A stretch of 64,000 bases of DNA. Source: Pedosphaera sp. (lineage in GTDB: Bacteria; Verrucomicrobiota; Verrucomicrobiia; Limisphaerales; JADLHS01). The translations under genes were made by a program, and so were the position numbers. The notes beneath the pieces are model-generated. The model worked only from the letters and a program-made list of their open reading frames with translations, did no database searches and was not told where the DNA came from. The stretch covers positions 25,568 to 89,567 of the forward strand of contig SIBJ01000004.1 in assembly GCA_009695195.1 (NCBI GenBank), written 5' to 3'. Positions 26,551 to 34,572 of this stretch are shown here, piece after piece; positions within the stretch are counted from its first letter, which is position 1; every line of letters starts with the position of its first letter.

Positions 26551-29373
26551 TCAATTTGTGCCCGGCAACGGACCGAAGAAAAAACTGATCGCGCCGGAAT
26601 ACTCGCCCGCCGGCAGGTTCGACTGGCTTTGCGGGCCGCCGAGGTGCGCGTCCTTGAACTTTGAGCCAATGGGCGGGATGCCGTGCAGAAAACCCAGCCC
26701 GCACTGCGGCAGGTTCACCTTCGTCTTCGCCACAAGCTCGTCCGGCGGTTGCGCGGGCGTGAGGACTTGCACGAACGGAATGTTCTCGGGCACGACCGTG
26801 ATCAAGCCCTCGCCCGTCTCCAGTTGCAGCCAGCGCACGTTGGCGAAACAGCCTTTGAACTCCGGATAAACCCAACCGCGATGTCCGGTGATCGTGTCGT
26901 TGTAGTCATTCTCCCAAACGCTCTGGCCGACACCGCGCAGGCGATTCTTCCAGACGCGGAACGGGCCGTCGCCGAGCCAGCGTTTCTTTTTCACCTGCGC
27001 CTCGGGATAGTTGAACACGACGCCGAAGAAATCCTGCGTGCCGCCCGCCGCGAGCTTGTAATCGCAGCGCACCCAGCCGTTGCTGCGCGCGCGCCAGGTC
27101 ACGGATTTCAACTCGCCGTCGTACGTCGCCGACACGACATGGCCATCGGCTTCCGGTTTGTGTTCAATCTTCAACAAAGCCACCCCCTCGCCCGGCGGGC
27201 GCGGGCCAGTGGCCAGCGAAAAAATCTGTTCGCCGCGCATGACTTTGTAGAGCAAGCCGGTGTCCTTGCTGATCGTCACGGCGAGAGCGCCAACCTTTAT
27301 CTCGACAGTGCGCTCGGTCTCCGTGGCGGCAAGCGGTTGCTGAACAGAAACGCCCTCCGGGATGCGCAGAACTTTTTTCGCACCCGACATCGGCCAACTC
27401 CACGTCCACAACTCGCGACCACTCGGATCGTTCACACGGATCGCCAGCGCGTCGGCACTGGGCCAGTTGGTCGGCAGCGCGAAGTTCAGCGGGCCGCGAC
27501 CGCCCGGCGGAATGGACGCCACCTTCGCCTCGGCCTCCGCGATGACGCTGAAGCCCGCTTTCATTTCGGCGGGCGCGGGAAATTTTCGCAGTTGCCAGGT
27601 GAAACGGCACTGGTTCGCGTCGGTGAAGCTGTAATGGTTCTCGACGAGCAAAGCGCCTTTCGCATCCGGCGCGACCGCGATGGGCGACCAGATTTCTTTG
27701 ATCGCGTAAAAACTTCCCTCGCGCTCGCGGTACGGACCGACGATCCCGTCCGACGCTTGATTCCCACTGGTGTCAATCAGCCCGGTGTCCGGCCGCTTCA
27801 CGCCGCCGTCGGTGAACGTCCAGATGAAACCGCCGGCGCACAGCGGACTGCCCATCATCATGCGCCAGTAATCCTCCAACCCCGCGCCCGCGCCGCCGTC
27901 GTAAAGCCCGTGCATGAATTCCGTCGGCAAATAAACATAGCGGACGGGATTGTTCGTCTCGGCGATCTCCGCGCCGTCCTTGTAATAGGTCGCGATGCCC
28001 GTGCCCGCGATCTGCGCCTTGTCGAACGCGAGATAATGCGCCGTGCCCACGCCGTTGAAAGGCGCCCACGGGTGCAGCACGCGGCGCTGCTGGGGATCAA
28101 AGTTGTAAAAGGTATAATCGAGATTTGTGTTGAAGCCGCCTTCGTTGCCGTTGTCCCAAAACAAAATGCTGGGATGATTCACATCGCGCGTGACCATTTC
28201 CTCGACGAGCTTTTTGCCGACCTCGGTGTCGTAGTGATTGTGCCAGCCCGCGAGTTCGTCGAGCACGTAAAGGCCCAGCTCATCGCACAGGTCGAGGAAC
28301 TCCGCGTCCGGCGGATAGTGCGACATGCGCACCGCGTTCATGTTCATGTCCTTCATCGTTTCGATGTCGAGCCGATGAACTTTCTCGCTCAAGCACCGCC
28401 CCGAGTCCGGCCAGAACGAATGGCGGTTCACGCCTTTCAAAATGATTTTCTGTCCGTTCACGAACAGCCCTTCGCCATCGCGCACCTCCATCGTGCGGAA
28501 GCCGAATCGCTGTTTCACCTGATGGAGAACATTACTGCCGCGCTTGAGGCGCACTTCAACGAAGTAAAGATTCGGCGTCTCGGCGGTCCATTGCTTCGGG
28601 GCCGCAACGCTTGTTCGGAGTTCCGCCTTCAGGCGGCCCGGACCGGCTGAAGCCGGAACTCCAAACGTTTCGCCGACCGGCTTGCCGTCCAGCGTCGTGA
28701 TCTGCGCCTCCACCGCATCCGCATCCTTCACACCGCTGAGAAATGCCTCCAGCTTGAACGCGCCGTTGTGCCGCGCATCAATCGCCACGCGCTCGATGAA
28801 TTCCGCGGGCACGGCTTCGAGATACACCGGCCGGAAGATTCCGCCGAACACCCAGTAATCCGCCAGCCGCTCGGCCTTGTTCACAGATTCATTCGCGGAA
28901 TGTTTGGCGACCTCGACTTTGAGTTTGTTCGGCCCGTCGAACTTCACCAGCGGCGTCACATCGTATTTGAAGCGATAGAAACTTCCTTGATGCGTCGGGC
29001 CGGCCGATTCGCCGTTGAGCTTCGCGCTCGTGTCCGTCATCGCACCTTCGAACACGAGAAACACGCGCCGGCTTATCCATGCTTTCGGCAGCGTGAACGT
29101 GCTTTCGTAAAGTCCGCGCTCCGTCCACGCGTTGGTGGAATCTTTCTTGTAATTCAAATTCCCAAAGCCGCGCAGTTCCCAGTTCGAAGGCACCGGCAGG
29201 TTCGTCCAAAAACCCGAGAGAGCGCCGGTCGTGCAGAAGAATTTCCACGGCACCGCGTCATCTTTGCCGTGGCCGGAGAGATATTGACGCTCGGTGTCCG
29301 GCGCGGCGGCGCAACTCATCGTCGCGCCTCCGAACAGCAACGCGCAAACGAAGCCGGAAAAGAATTTGGTCAT
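26551..29373 (-). CDS. Glycoside hydrolase family 2 (beta-galactosidase-like), exported
   Basis: The product has 940 residues with signal peptide MTKFFSGFVCALLFGGATMS. A jelly-roll sugar-binding domain (GLYESTFTLPKAWISRRVFL) leads into immunoglobulin-like and TIM-barrel domains with ILKGVNRHSFWPDSGRCLS. The acid/base Glu is in LFWDNGNEGGFN (about residue 408) and the likely nucleophile Glu in PTEFMHGLYDG (about 485). The C-terminal part resembles the beta-galactosidase small-chain domain. It probably removes terminal beta-linked sugars from polysaccharides in the periplasm. A short repeat is read in frame at 28613-28668. It is divergent from the RLP-BASS gene. Confidence 0.9.
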   Translation of the reverse strand: MTKFFSGFVCALLFGGATMSCAAAPDTERQYLSGHGKDDAVPWKFFCTTGALSGFWTNLPVPSNWELRGFGNLNYKKDSTNAWTERGLYESTFTLPKAWISRRVFLVFEGAMTDTSAKLNGESAGPTHQGSFYRFKYDVTPLVKFDGPNKLKVEVAKHSANESVNKAERLADYWVFGGIFRPVYLEAVPAEFIERVAIDARHNGAFKLEAFLSGVKDADAVEAQITTLDGKPVGETFGVPASAGPGRLKAELRTSVAAPKQWTAETPNLYFVEVRLKRGSNVLHQVKQRFGFRTMEVRDGEGLFVNGQKIILKGVNRHSFWPDSGRCLSEKVHRLDIETMKDMNMNAVRMSHYPPDAEFLDLCDELGLYVLDELAGWHNHYDTEVGKKLVEEMVTRDVNHPSILFWDNGNEGGFNTNLDYTFYNFDPQQRRVLHPWAPFNGVGTAHYLAFDKAQIAGTGIATYYKDGAEIAETNNPVRYVYLPTEFMHGLYDGGAGAGLEDYWRMMMGSPLCAGGFIWTFTDGGVKRPDTGLIDTSGNQASDGIVGPYREREGSFYAIKEIWSPIAVAPDAKGALLVENHYSFTDANQCRFTWQLRKFPAPAEMKAGFSVIAEAEAKVASIPPGGRGPLNFALPTNWPSADALAIRVNDPSGRELWTWSWPMSGAKKVLRIPEGVSVQQPLAATETERTVEIKVGALAVTISKDTGLLYKVMRGEQIFSLATGPRPPGEGVALLKIEHKPEADGHVVSATYDGELKSVTWRARSNGWVRCDYKLAAGGTQDFFGVVFNYPEAQVKKKRWLGDGPFRVWKNRLRGVGQSVWENDYNDTITGHRGWVYPEFKGCFANVRWLQLETGEGLITVVPENIPFVQVLTPAQPPDELVAKTKVNLPQCGLGFLHGIPPIGSKFKDAHLGGPQSQSNLPAGEYSGAISFFFGPLPGTN
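28613..28668. repeat. Inverted repeat embedded in frame in the GH2 gene
   Basis: GGAGTTCCGCCTTCAGGCGG is followed by its near-mirror CCGGCTGAAGCCGGAACTCC, forming a hairpin of about 50 bases. It is translated as FGVPASAGPGRLKAELRT between the second and third GH2 domains, where a loop extension is likely to be tolerated. Confidence 0.8.
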
Positions 29374-29467
29374 GTGCCGCCGAGGCTACGCCAGAACGGG
29401 CACGGCACAAATCAGTTTTTCAATTGTGACGCGGCTTCGTTAAACCATACGATGTCGCCGACGCAGC

Positions 29468-30667
29468 ATGGAACGTATTTTCGCCACCTACCGCATCGAG
29501 ACGTCGCTGGCCGTGGAACCGGCCGCGGCGGCGCTCGCGGGCGAGCAATCCTCCGGCACTTTCGTCGCCGTGCCCGGCGAGACGGCGGAGTTGAAACAAC
29601 GCTTCGCCGCGCGCGTCGAGAAGATCACCCCACTCGAAACCGTGAGCGAACCCAGCCTGCCGGGCTGTCGCAGCGGAACGGGAAAATTCCAGCGCGCGGA
29701 AATCGTCGTGTCGTGGTCGGTCGAAAACATGGGCTGCAACTTGCCCACGCTCGTTTCCACGATTCAGGGAAATCTCTACGAGCTATCGCAATTCTCCGGG
29801 CTGAAGTTGATGGATGTGGAGTTGCCGCCGTCCTTCGCGAAACATTTTCGCGGGCCGCGTTTCGGTATCACGGGTTGTCGCGAACTCACGAAGGTCAACG
29901 ACCGCCCGCTCATCGGCACGATCATCAAGCCGAGCATCGGCCTGTCGCCGCAGCAAACCGCCGAACTGGTGAAGACGCTCGCCGAGGCGGGAATTGATTT
30001 CGTGAAGGACGACGAGTTGATGGCCGACCCGCCGCACTCGCCGTTCGATGAACGGGTGGACGCCATCATGCGCGTCGTCAACGCCCACGCCGACCGCACG
30101 GGCAAGAAGGTGATGTACGCCTTTAACGTCAGCGACGAACTCGACGCGATGCAACGTCATTACGAGAAGATCGTCCAGGCCGGCGGCACGTGCGCAATGA
30201 TTTCGCTCAACAGCGTCGGCCTCGCGGGCGCAAAAAAGATTTGCGACCTCGGCGCGGTGGTCGCAGGCGTGATTTACCACTGGCTGACGGTGCGTCTGCC
30301 GAAACTGGATTCGTGGATGCCGGCGGCTTCGATGTTCGGCATCGTCTATTTCACGCTGGTGACGACGGCGGCGGGGAGGGACAACCTCGTGAAGATCGGC
30401 GGACTGTTGTTTCTCGCGGCGGCGTTGCACAACGCCGCCGGTTATTTTTTCGGCTACTGGTTGAGTCGCGCGTGCCGGCTGGACAAAAACTCGGCGCGCT
30501 CCATCGCATTCGAGGTCGGCTTGCAGAACGGCGGAATGGCGTCGGGACTCGCGGGCAAAATGGGAATGTTGGGCACGCTCGGCCTCGCGGCGGCGACCTT
30601 CAGTCCGTGGATGAACGTGAGCGGTTCGATCCTCGCGAATTACTGGCGCAAGCGTCCGGTGAAATGA
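29468..30667 (+). CDS. Chimera: RuBisCO-like protein front half fused to BASS transporter back half
   Basis: The product has 399 residues. Residues 1 to about 258 match type IV RuBisCO-like proteins: an N-terminal domain, then barrel motifs LIGTIIKPSIGLSPQQ, FVKDDELMADPPHSPFDER and MISLNSVGLAGAKKICD. The Lys, Asp and Glu metal ligands (KDDE) are kept, but the rest of the barrel with loop 6 and its Lys is absent. From about residue 259 the sequence becomes the second half of a bile-acid:Na symporter (ITAAGRDNL-type VTTAAGRDNLVKIGG, EVGLQNGGMASGLAGKMG, FSPWMNVSGSILANYWR). It is in frame with no stop at the join (about 30240-30260). Neither half looks able to work alone. Deletion or assembly join is likely. 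Confidence 0.85.
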   Translation: MERIFATYRIETSLAVEPAAAALAGEQSSGTFVAVPGETAELKQRFAARVEKITPLETVSEPSLPGCRSGTGKFQRAEIVVSWSVENMGCNLPTLVSTIQGNLYELSQFSGLKLMDVELPPSFAKHFRGPRFGITGCRELTKVNDRPLIGTIIKPSIGLSPQQTAELVKTLAEAGIDFVKDDELMADPPHSPFDERVDAIMRVVNAHADRTGKKVMYAFNVSDELDAMQRHYEKIVQAGGTCAMISLNSVGLAGAKKICDLGAVVAGVIYHWLTVRLPKLDSWMPAASMFGIVYFTLVTTAAGRDNLVKIGGLLFLAAALHNAAGYFFGYWLSRACRLDKNSARSIAFEVGLQNGGMASGLAGKMGMLGTLGLAAATFSPWMNVSGSILANYWRKRPVK

Positions 30668-30694
30668 AAAACCAAACACCAAACACCAACGCCG

Positions 30695-31576
30695 TCAGCG
30701 CGCGCAGATTCCTTTGAGATAGGCGAAGATCAATTCCGGCAGATCGTTGCTGTATCCGCCTTCGAGCAGGCTGAACATCGGCGCGCCGATTTTTTTCAAC
30801 TCCACGCCGAGCCAGTGAAAGTCTTCCGCTTCGAGCGCGCCTTGCGCCAGCGGATCGCGCGCGTAGCCGTCGAAGCCGGCGGAGACGGCGATGAGGTCGG
30901 GAGAAAACTTTTTCAAATCCGCCAGCGCCCGCGCGAGGGTCGCCCGATATTCCTCGCGCGTGACGTGCGGCGGAACGGTGTAGTTGAAACAATTGTCGCC
31001 GACGTTCTCCGCGCCGGTGCCGGGGTAGCACGGGAATTGGTGGATGGAAAAGAACGCGATGCCCGGTTGGTTGAGCAGGATGGCCTCGGTGCCGTTGCCG
31101 TGGTGAACGTCGAAGTCAAAGACTGCGACCCGTTTCATTCCCGTGGCGCGCGCGTGCAGCGCGGTGATGGCGACGGAATTCAGAAAACAAAATCCCATGG
31201 CCTGGTCGCGCGTGGTGTGGTGACCGGGCGGGCGCATGAGACTGAAGGAGATTTCGCCGCCGCGCGCGAAGTCCAGCGCCGCCAGCGCGCCGCCGGCAGA
31301 ACGGCGGGCATGATCTTCGATGCCTTCGTAGAACGGCGTGTCGCCGTCGAAATCGTTCGGGATGCGCAGACGCGCGATGTGTTCGGGCGAATGGGCGCGC
31401 AGAATTGCTTCATCCGTCGCGGGCACCGGTTTGATCCATTCGAGGGGAAGTTCGTTTTGGTTTTGCAATCGCTCGACAGTTTTCGCCACGCGCGCGGGCC
31501 GTTCGGGATGGCCGCGCGAACTGTAACCGGTGCAGCGCTCGTCAGTGATGATTTTCACGCGGCGGAAATTAACCAC
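30695..31576 (-). CDS. Histone deacetylase / acetoin-utilisation (AcuC-like) family deacetylase
   Basis: The product has 293 residues. Family motifs in order are HPERPARVAKTVERL, SLMRPPGHHTTRDQAMGFCF, FDFDVHHGNGTEAIL (zinc ligands Asp, His), SIHQFPCYPGTG, VSAGFDGYARDPL (Asp) and LLEGGYSNDLPEL (catalytic Tyr-like). Bacterial members deacetylate small amines such as polyamines, or proteins such as acetyl-CoA synthetase. A start at GTG 31558 (VKIITDERC) is an alternative to ATG 31576. It is divergent from the nuclease gene and convergent with the RLP-BASS gene. Confidence 0.9.
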   Translation of the reverse strand: MVNFRRVKIITDERCTGYSSRGHPERPARVAKTVERLQNQNELPLEWIKPVPATDEAILRAHSPEHIARLRIPNDFDGDTPFYEGIEDHARRSAGGALAALDFARGGEISFSLMRPPGHHTTRDQAMGFCFLNSVAITALHARATGMKRVAVFDFDVHHGNGTEAILLNQPGIAFFSIHQFPCYPGTGAENVGDNCFNYTVPPHVTREEYRATLARALADLKKFSPDLIAVSAGFDGYARDPLAQGALEAEDFHWLGVELKKIGAPMFSLLEGGYSNDLPELIFAYLKGICAR

Positions 31577-31688
31577 GAACTCCGATGAATCGCGAGCGAA
31601 TGAACAAGAATTTATGATGGCCCGGCTGAATTCCGGTTTTGCTTTTCGAGTCCAGTTCTCTAATGTCTGGCAACTGAATCAAAGCCTT

Positions 31689-32744
31689 ATGAAAAAAATC
31701 CTCGCCTCCACAATGCTTTCACTGCTGCTGACCACCGCCGCGCGCGCGTGGGATTACGAAGGCCATCGTACCGTGAATCAGCTCGCGCTCGCCGCGTTGC
31801 CGAAGGATTTTCCCGCCTTCGCCCTGACGCCCGACGCGAAGGAGCGCATCGCATTTCTCGCCGGGGAAGCCGACCGCTGGCGCAATCAGGGCGACGGACG
31901 CAAACCCACCGATGACATCGTGCTGTCACACTTCAATGGCCCGGACCATTACATTGACCTCGAACAACTCGAAGACTACGGCCTCACGCCGGAAGCGGTG
32001 CCGATTTTCCGGCACGAATTCACGGCGAAACTAGCGCTCGCCCGCGCGGCGCATCCCGACAAGTTCGAACCGATTGAACCGGCGAAGAACAAGGACCACA
32101 CGCGCGAACTGGTCGGCTTCGCGCCGTGGGCCATCACCGAATACTGCGGCAAGCTGCGCTCCGGTTTTTCCTATCTCAAGGCCTTTCAGAACCACGGCGG
32201 CACGCCGGCGGAAATCGCCAACGCGCAGCAAAACATTCTTTACGTCATGGGCGTGATGGGCCATTACGTCGGCGACTGTGCGCAACCGTTGCACGCCACG
32301 AAGCATCATCACGGCTGGGTGGGCGCGAACCCGAACGGCTACCCGACCAACAGCAGTTTCCACGGCTGGATTGACGGCGGCTTTTTCAAAAAGTCCGGCG
32401 GGATCCACGTTGACGCCCTCTCGGCCAAAATCCGCCCGGCGAAAATTGTCGGCGACCCGACCAAACCCGAAGACTTGTTCCGGCAGGTGATGGCCTACGT
32501 CGTCGGGACGCAAAAACTCGTCGAGCCGCTTTACAAATTGGAAAAGGAAAAAAAACTATCGCCGGAAAGTGCCGACGTGAAAGCGGGTCGCGATTTTCTG
32601 AACACGCAACTGGTGCGCGGCGGCCAGATGCTCGGCGACCTGTGGTTCTCGGCGTGGCAGCAGGCGACGGAAGACGCGTATCTCACCCGCGCGTTGAATG
32701 AACGGAACACGCCGAAGGGAGAAAAGAACCGGGGCAAGAAATGA
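31689..32744 (+). CDS. Exported S1/P1-type nuclease (zinc-dependent)
   Basis: The product has 351 residues from ATG 31689 (MKKILASTMLSLLLTTAARA), with a signal peptide whose cleavage would leave Trp as first mature residue, as S1/P1 enzymes require for zinc binding (AWDYEGHRTV). Further zinc ligands are in SHFNGPDHYIDLE and VMGHYVGDCAQPLHATKHHH. These enzymes degrade single-stranded nucleic acids outside the cytoplasm, scavenging phosphate and nucleosides. That would suit the pyrimidine-degradation genes nearby, though the link is inferred. Upstream in-frame codons are not native. The next gene follows after 13 bases. Confidence 0.88.
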   Translation: MKKILASTMLSLLLTTAARAWDYEGHRTVNQLALAALPKDFPAFALTPDAKERIAFLAGEADRWRNQGDGRKPTDDIVLSHFNGPDHYIDLEQLEDYGLTPEAVPIFRHEFTAKLALARAAHPDKFEPIEPAKNKDHTRELVGFAPWAITEYCGKLRSGFSYLKAFQNHGGTPAEIANAQQNILYVMGVMGHYVGDCAQPLHATKHHHGWVGANPNGYPTNSSFHGWIDGGFFKKSGGIHVDALSAKIRPAKIVGDPTKPEDLFRQVMAYVVGTQKLVEPLYKLEKEKKLSPESADVKAGRDFLNTQLVRGGQMLGDLWFSAWQQATEDAYLTRALNERNTPKGEKNRGKK

Positions 32745-32757
32745 GGCCGCCTTCGCC

Positions 32758-33123
32758 ATGACAAACGTTTTGGCGCTCCGCCTTGCGGCGTTGATGGGAT
32801 TCCTCGCGGTGGCATTGGGCGCGTTCGGCGCGCACGGGCTGAAGGAAACCCTGGCCACAAACCAAACCGCCGCGATCTGGGAGAAGGCGGTGTTTTACCA
32901 TTTCATTCACGCGGTGATGTTGTTCGCGCTCGCGCAACGACAGTCGTGGCGCCGCGGGCCGTGGCTCTGCTTTCTGATCGGCATCGTGCTATTTTCCGGT
33001 TCGCTCTACGTGCTCGCGGTGACGAACATCAAGTGGCTCGGGGCCATCACGCCTTTCGGCGGCGTGAGTTTGCTCGCCGGCTGGTTGTGGCTGCTGCTGC
33101 GGGCGGGAAAAACGGAGTCTTGA
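32758..33123 (+). CDS. DUF423 family small membrane protein
   Basis: The product has 121 residues from ATG 32758 (MTNVLALRLAALMGFL). It has four hydrophobic segments and the family motifs GAFGAHGLKETL and WEKAVFYHFIHAVMLFALA, ending with FGGVSLLAGWLWLLL. DUF423 proteins (E. coli YgdD) are inner-membrane proteins of unknown function. It is probably co-transcribed with the upstream nuclease gene. Confidence 0.9.
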   Translation: MTNVLALRLAALMGFLAVALGAFGAHGLKETLATNQTAAIWEKAVFYHFIHAVMLFALAQRQSWRRGPWLCFLIGIVLFSGSLYVLAVTNIKWLGAITPFGGVSLLAGWLWLLLRAGKTES

Positions 33124-33181
33124 ATTGCGAAACTGTTTGTGGCCGCGGCGGAGATTGCGGCCCGCCAACACGCCTTCATGG

Positions 33182-33787
33182 CTAAACCCAGGTCGCCGAC
33201 GGCCACTGGCCGGGCGGCTGGGGACCATCCAGCGCACTCAGCGCATTGAGCGTGCGCGCAAAAATATTTTCCGGCTCGCCTTCGGCATGGATCGTCACCA
33301 ACTGGCTGCGCTGGAGGTAGAAGTCAATCAGCGGCTTCGTGTTCCGCTCGTAAGCCTCCATCCGCACGCAGACCGCCGTGTCGCACATGCCCACCGGACA
33401 GGTGACCGTCTGCGCTTCGACCGCCGATTTCTCGCAAAGTTTCTCCTGCACCCGCAAACACGCGGCGCACGAACGGCTCTTTTGCGCCAGCAACGCGCAA
33501 AACTCATTCTCCCCGCGCTGGCCGTGATGCGGCAACTGCCAGTTCTCGACCGGCTTCAACGCCACTGGCAACCCGGTGGTGTCCATGAACGCGCGCTCGT
33601 ATTCCTGATAAACCTTCGAGTTCACGATGGCATCAATCAACGCGCGATTGGCCTGGCCGTTGCCATTGCCGTGACCGTTCGTGCCGGTGTGACCGTTTTG
33701 CGGGCGCGCGAGCACGACAGTTTCGGTGCGGGTATTGGCAACCGGTGGTTGGTTTCTGATATTTGATTTCACAATCAATGTTTGCAT
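33182..33787 (-). CDS. Chimera: PocR-type sensor domain fused to adenylate kinase C-terminus
   Basis: The product has 201 residues. About residues 45-130 match the PocR ligand-binding domain, with the Cys cluster (ENEFCALLAQKSRSCAACL, then TVTCPVGMCDTAV). From about residue 134 the sequence is the last helices of adenylate kinase (MEAYERNTKPLIDFYLQRSQ, then EPENIFARTLNAL). The rest of the PocR protein and the first ~170 residues of adenylate kinase are missing. The join is near 33385, in frame, with no stop. Neither enzyme nor regulator function is likely. A deletion or assembly join is the best explanation. Confidence 0.75.
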   Translation of the reverse strand: MQTLIVKSNIRNQPPVANTRTETVVLARPQNGHTGTNGHGNGNGQANRALIDAIVNSKVYQEYERAFMDTTGLPVALKPVENWQLPHHGQRGENEFCALLAQKSRSCAACLRVQEKLCEKSAVEAQTVTCPVGMCDTAVCVRMEAYERNTKPLIDFYLQRSQLVTIHAEGEPENIFARTLNALSALDGPQPPGQWPSATWV

Positions 33788-33909
33788 GACGCCAATTTAT
33801 GCAAAGGCGCGCCGGCAAACAATTGGGGCACAGCCTGATTGAAACCTGCGGGTGAAGATTACGGCGGCTAGGGGAATCCCTTATCCTGCCAGGCGAAAAA
33901 GAAGAACGC

Positions 33910-33973
33910 TGGTGGGCCCAACTGGATTTGAACCAGTGACCAACCCCGAATGCATTCGGGGCTGCTCTATCCG
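33910..33973 (-). pseudogene. 3' half of an interrupted tRNA-like gene, with encoded CCA
   Basis: Read on the minus strand, it contains the end of a D-arm (TAGAGC), an anticodon-position arm formed by the perfect palindrome CCCCGAATGCATTCGGGG, a variable loop TTGGTC, a good T-arm (ACTGG TTCAAAT CCAGT), the acceptor strand TGGGCCC, discriminator A and CCA. The 5' acceptor and D-stem are missing here. Its acceptor strand pairs exactly with the GGGCCCA at 34453-34459. The anticodon loop is too long and lacks U33, so no normal anticodon can be named. Confidence 0.75.
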
Positions 33974-34227
33974 TTTGTTTCAGCTTTGCGCTTTTCCAAC
34001 AGAAACAATGCAAGCTTGGGGTTCTTCTTCCGCTTCAACTCCCGTTCAAATGTGCGCGCCACATTCAAGTCCGTCATCTCCACGCTCGCGACCAAAGTCA
34101 AGTCTCCCATGCGCTTGGTGGAATGCGTGTGGTCGTTATGATGTTGATCAATCCGGCGATCCAAATCCGTTGTCGAGCCGATGTAATGTCGGCCTGTGGA
34201 ACCACGAAGCATGTAAACCCAAGCCAT
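33967..34227 (-). CDS. GIY-YIG endonuclease-family protein
   Basis: The product has 86 residues, typical of stand-alone UPF0213-like GIY-YIG proteins. The motif appears as WVYMLRGSTGRHYIGSTTDLDRRIDQHH (YML and YIG, then Arg on the next helix), and the metal-binding Glu is likely in ARTFERELKRKKNPKL. Such domains cut DNA and are common in homing endonucleases, while the roles of the small free-standing forms are unclear. The stop codon TAG is formed by the D-arm of the tRNA 3' half. The gene starts 13 bases after tRNA-Ile2, and both lie between the two halves of a tRNA-like gene. Confidence 0.85.
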   Translation of the reverse strand: MAWVYMLRGSTGRHYIGSTTDLDRRIDQHHNDHTHSTKRMGDLTLVASVEMTDLNVARTFERELKRKKNPKLALFLLEKRKAETNG

Positions 34228-34239
34228 GGACTGAAATAG

Positions 34240-34312
34240 TGGGCCTGCTCGGATTTGAACCGAGGACCAAGCGATTATGAGTCGCCTGCTCTAACCGCTG
34301 AGCTACAGGCCC
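34240..34312 (-). tRNA. ileX: tRNA-Ile2 (CAU anticodon, needs lysidine)
   Basis: The 73-base cloverleaf is complete: acceptor GGGCCTG/CAGGCCC, D-arm GCTCAGCGGTTAGAGC, anticodon arm GGCGA-CTCATAA-TCGCT and T-arm CTCGG-TTCGAAT-CCGAG. The anticodon is CAT. The anticodon arm is the one found in bacterial tRNA-Ile2, where TilS converts C34 to lysidine to read AUA, rather than in elongator Met tRNA. CCA is not encoded. It lies between a tRNA 5' half and the GIY-YIG gene. Confidence 0.9.
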
Positions 34313-34398
34313 GTCTTGAAGCATTTCATGATTATCCGAATCTCACTCGAAAGACAAATTGAATGGCTAACGCCATGATCCATACGCATCGGGCAAAA

Positions 34399-34459
34399 GG
34401 TTCCAGTTGACCAACCCCGAATTCGTTCGGGGCTGCTCTAACCGCTGAGCTATGGGCCC
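34399..34459 (-). pseudogene. 5' half of an interrupted tRNA-like gene
   Basis: Minus strand from 34459: acceptor GGGCCCA, TA, D-arm GCTCAGCGGTTAGAGC, then hairpin CCCCGAACGAATTCGGGG in the anticodon position, TTGGTC and ACTGG, after which tRNA similarity stops. D-arm and variable loop are identical to those of the neighbouring tRNA-Ile2. About 35 bases of it (34407-34440) are repeated directly at 33937-33970. Joining it to the 3' half through that repeat would rebuild a full cloverleaf with a perfectly paired acceptor stem. Confidence 0.75.
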
Positions 34460-34572
34460 GATCAGCGCGGGGGGAATCTTGCGCCGAAACGAGGTGACAG
34501 CAAGTCATTTTGCCGACGCGCGCGAACCAAATCCCGATTGCCCGGCTCGCCGGCTTGCGTTATAGCAGCGGA

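Noticed and set aside
26683..28650. A 655-codon plus-strand frame opposite the GH2 gene
   Set aside because: Antisense to a recognisable glycosidase. Its composition is that of a shadow frame, without a start context or motifs.
33910..33973. 3' tRNA piece considered as a complete functional tRNA
   Set aside because: The 5' acceptor strand and D-stem are absent, and the anticodon loop is too long and lacks U33.
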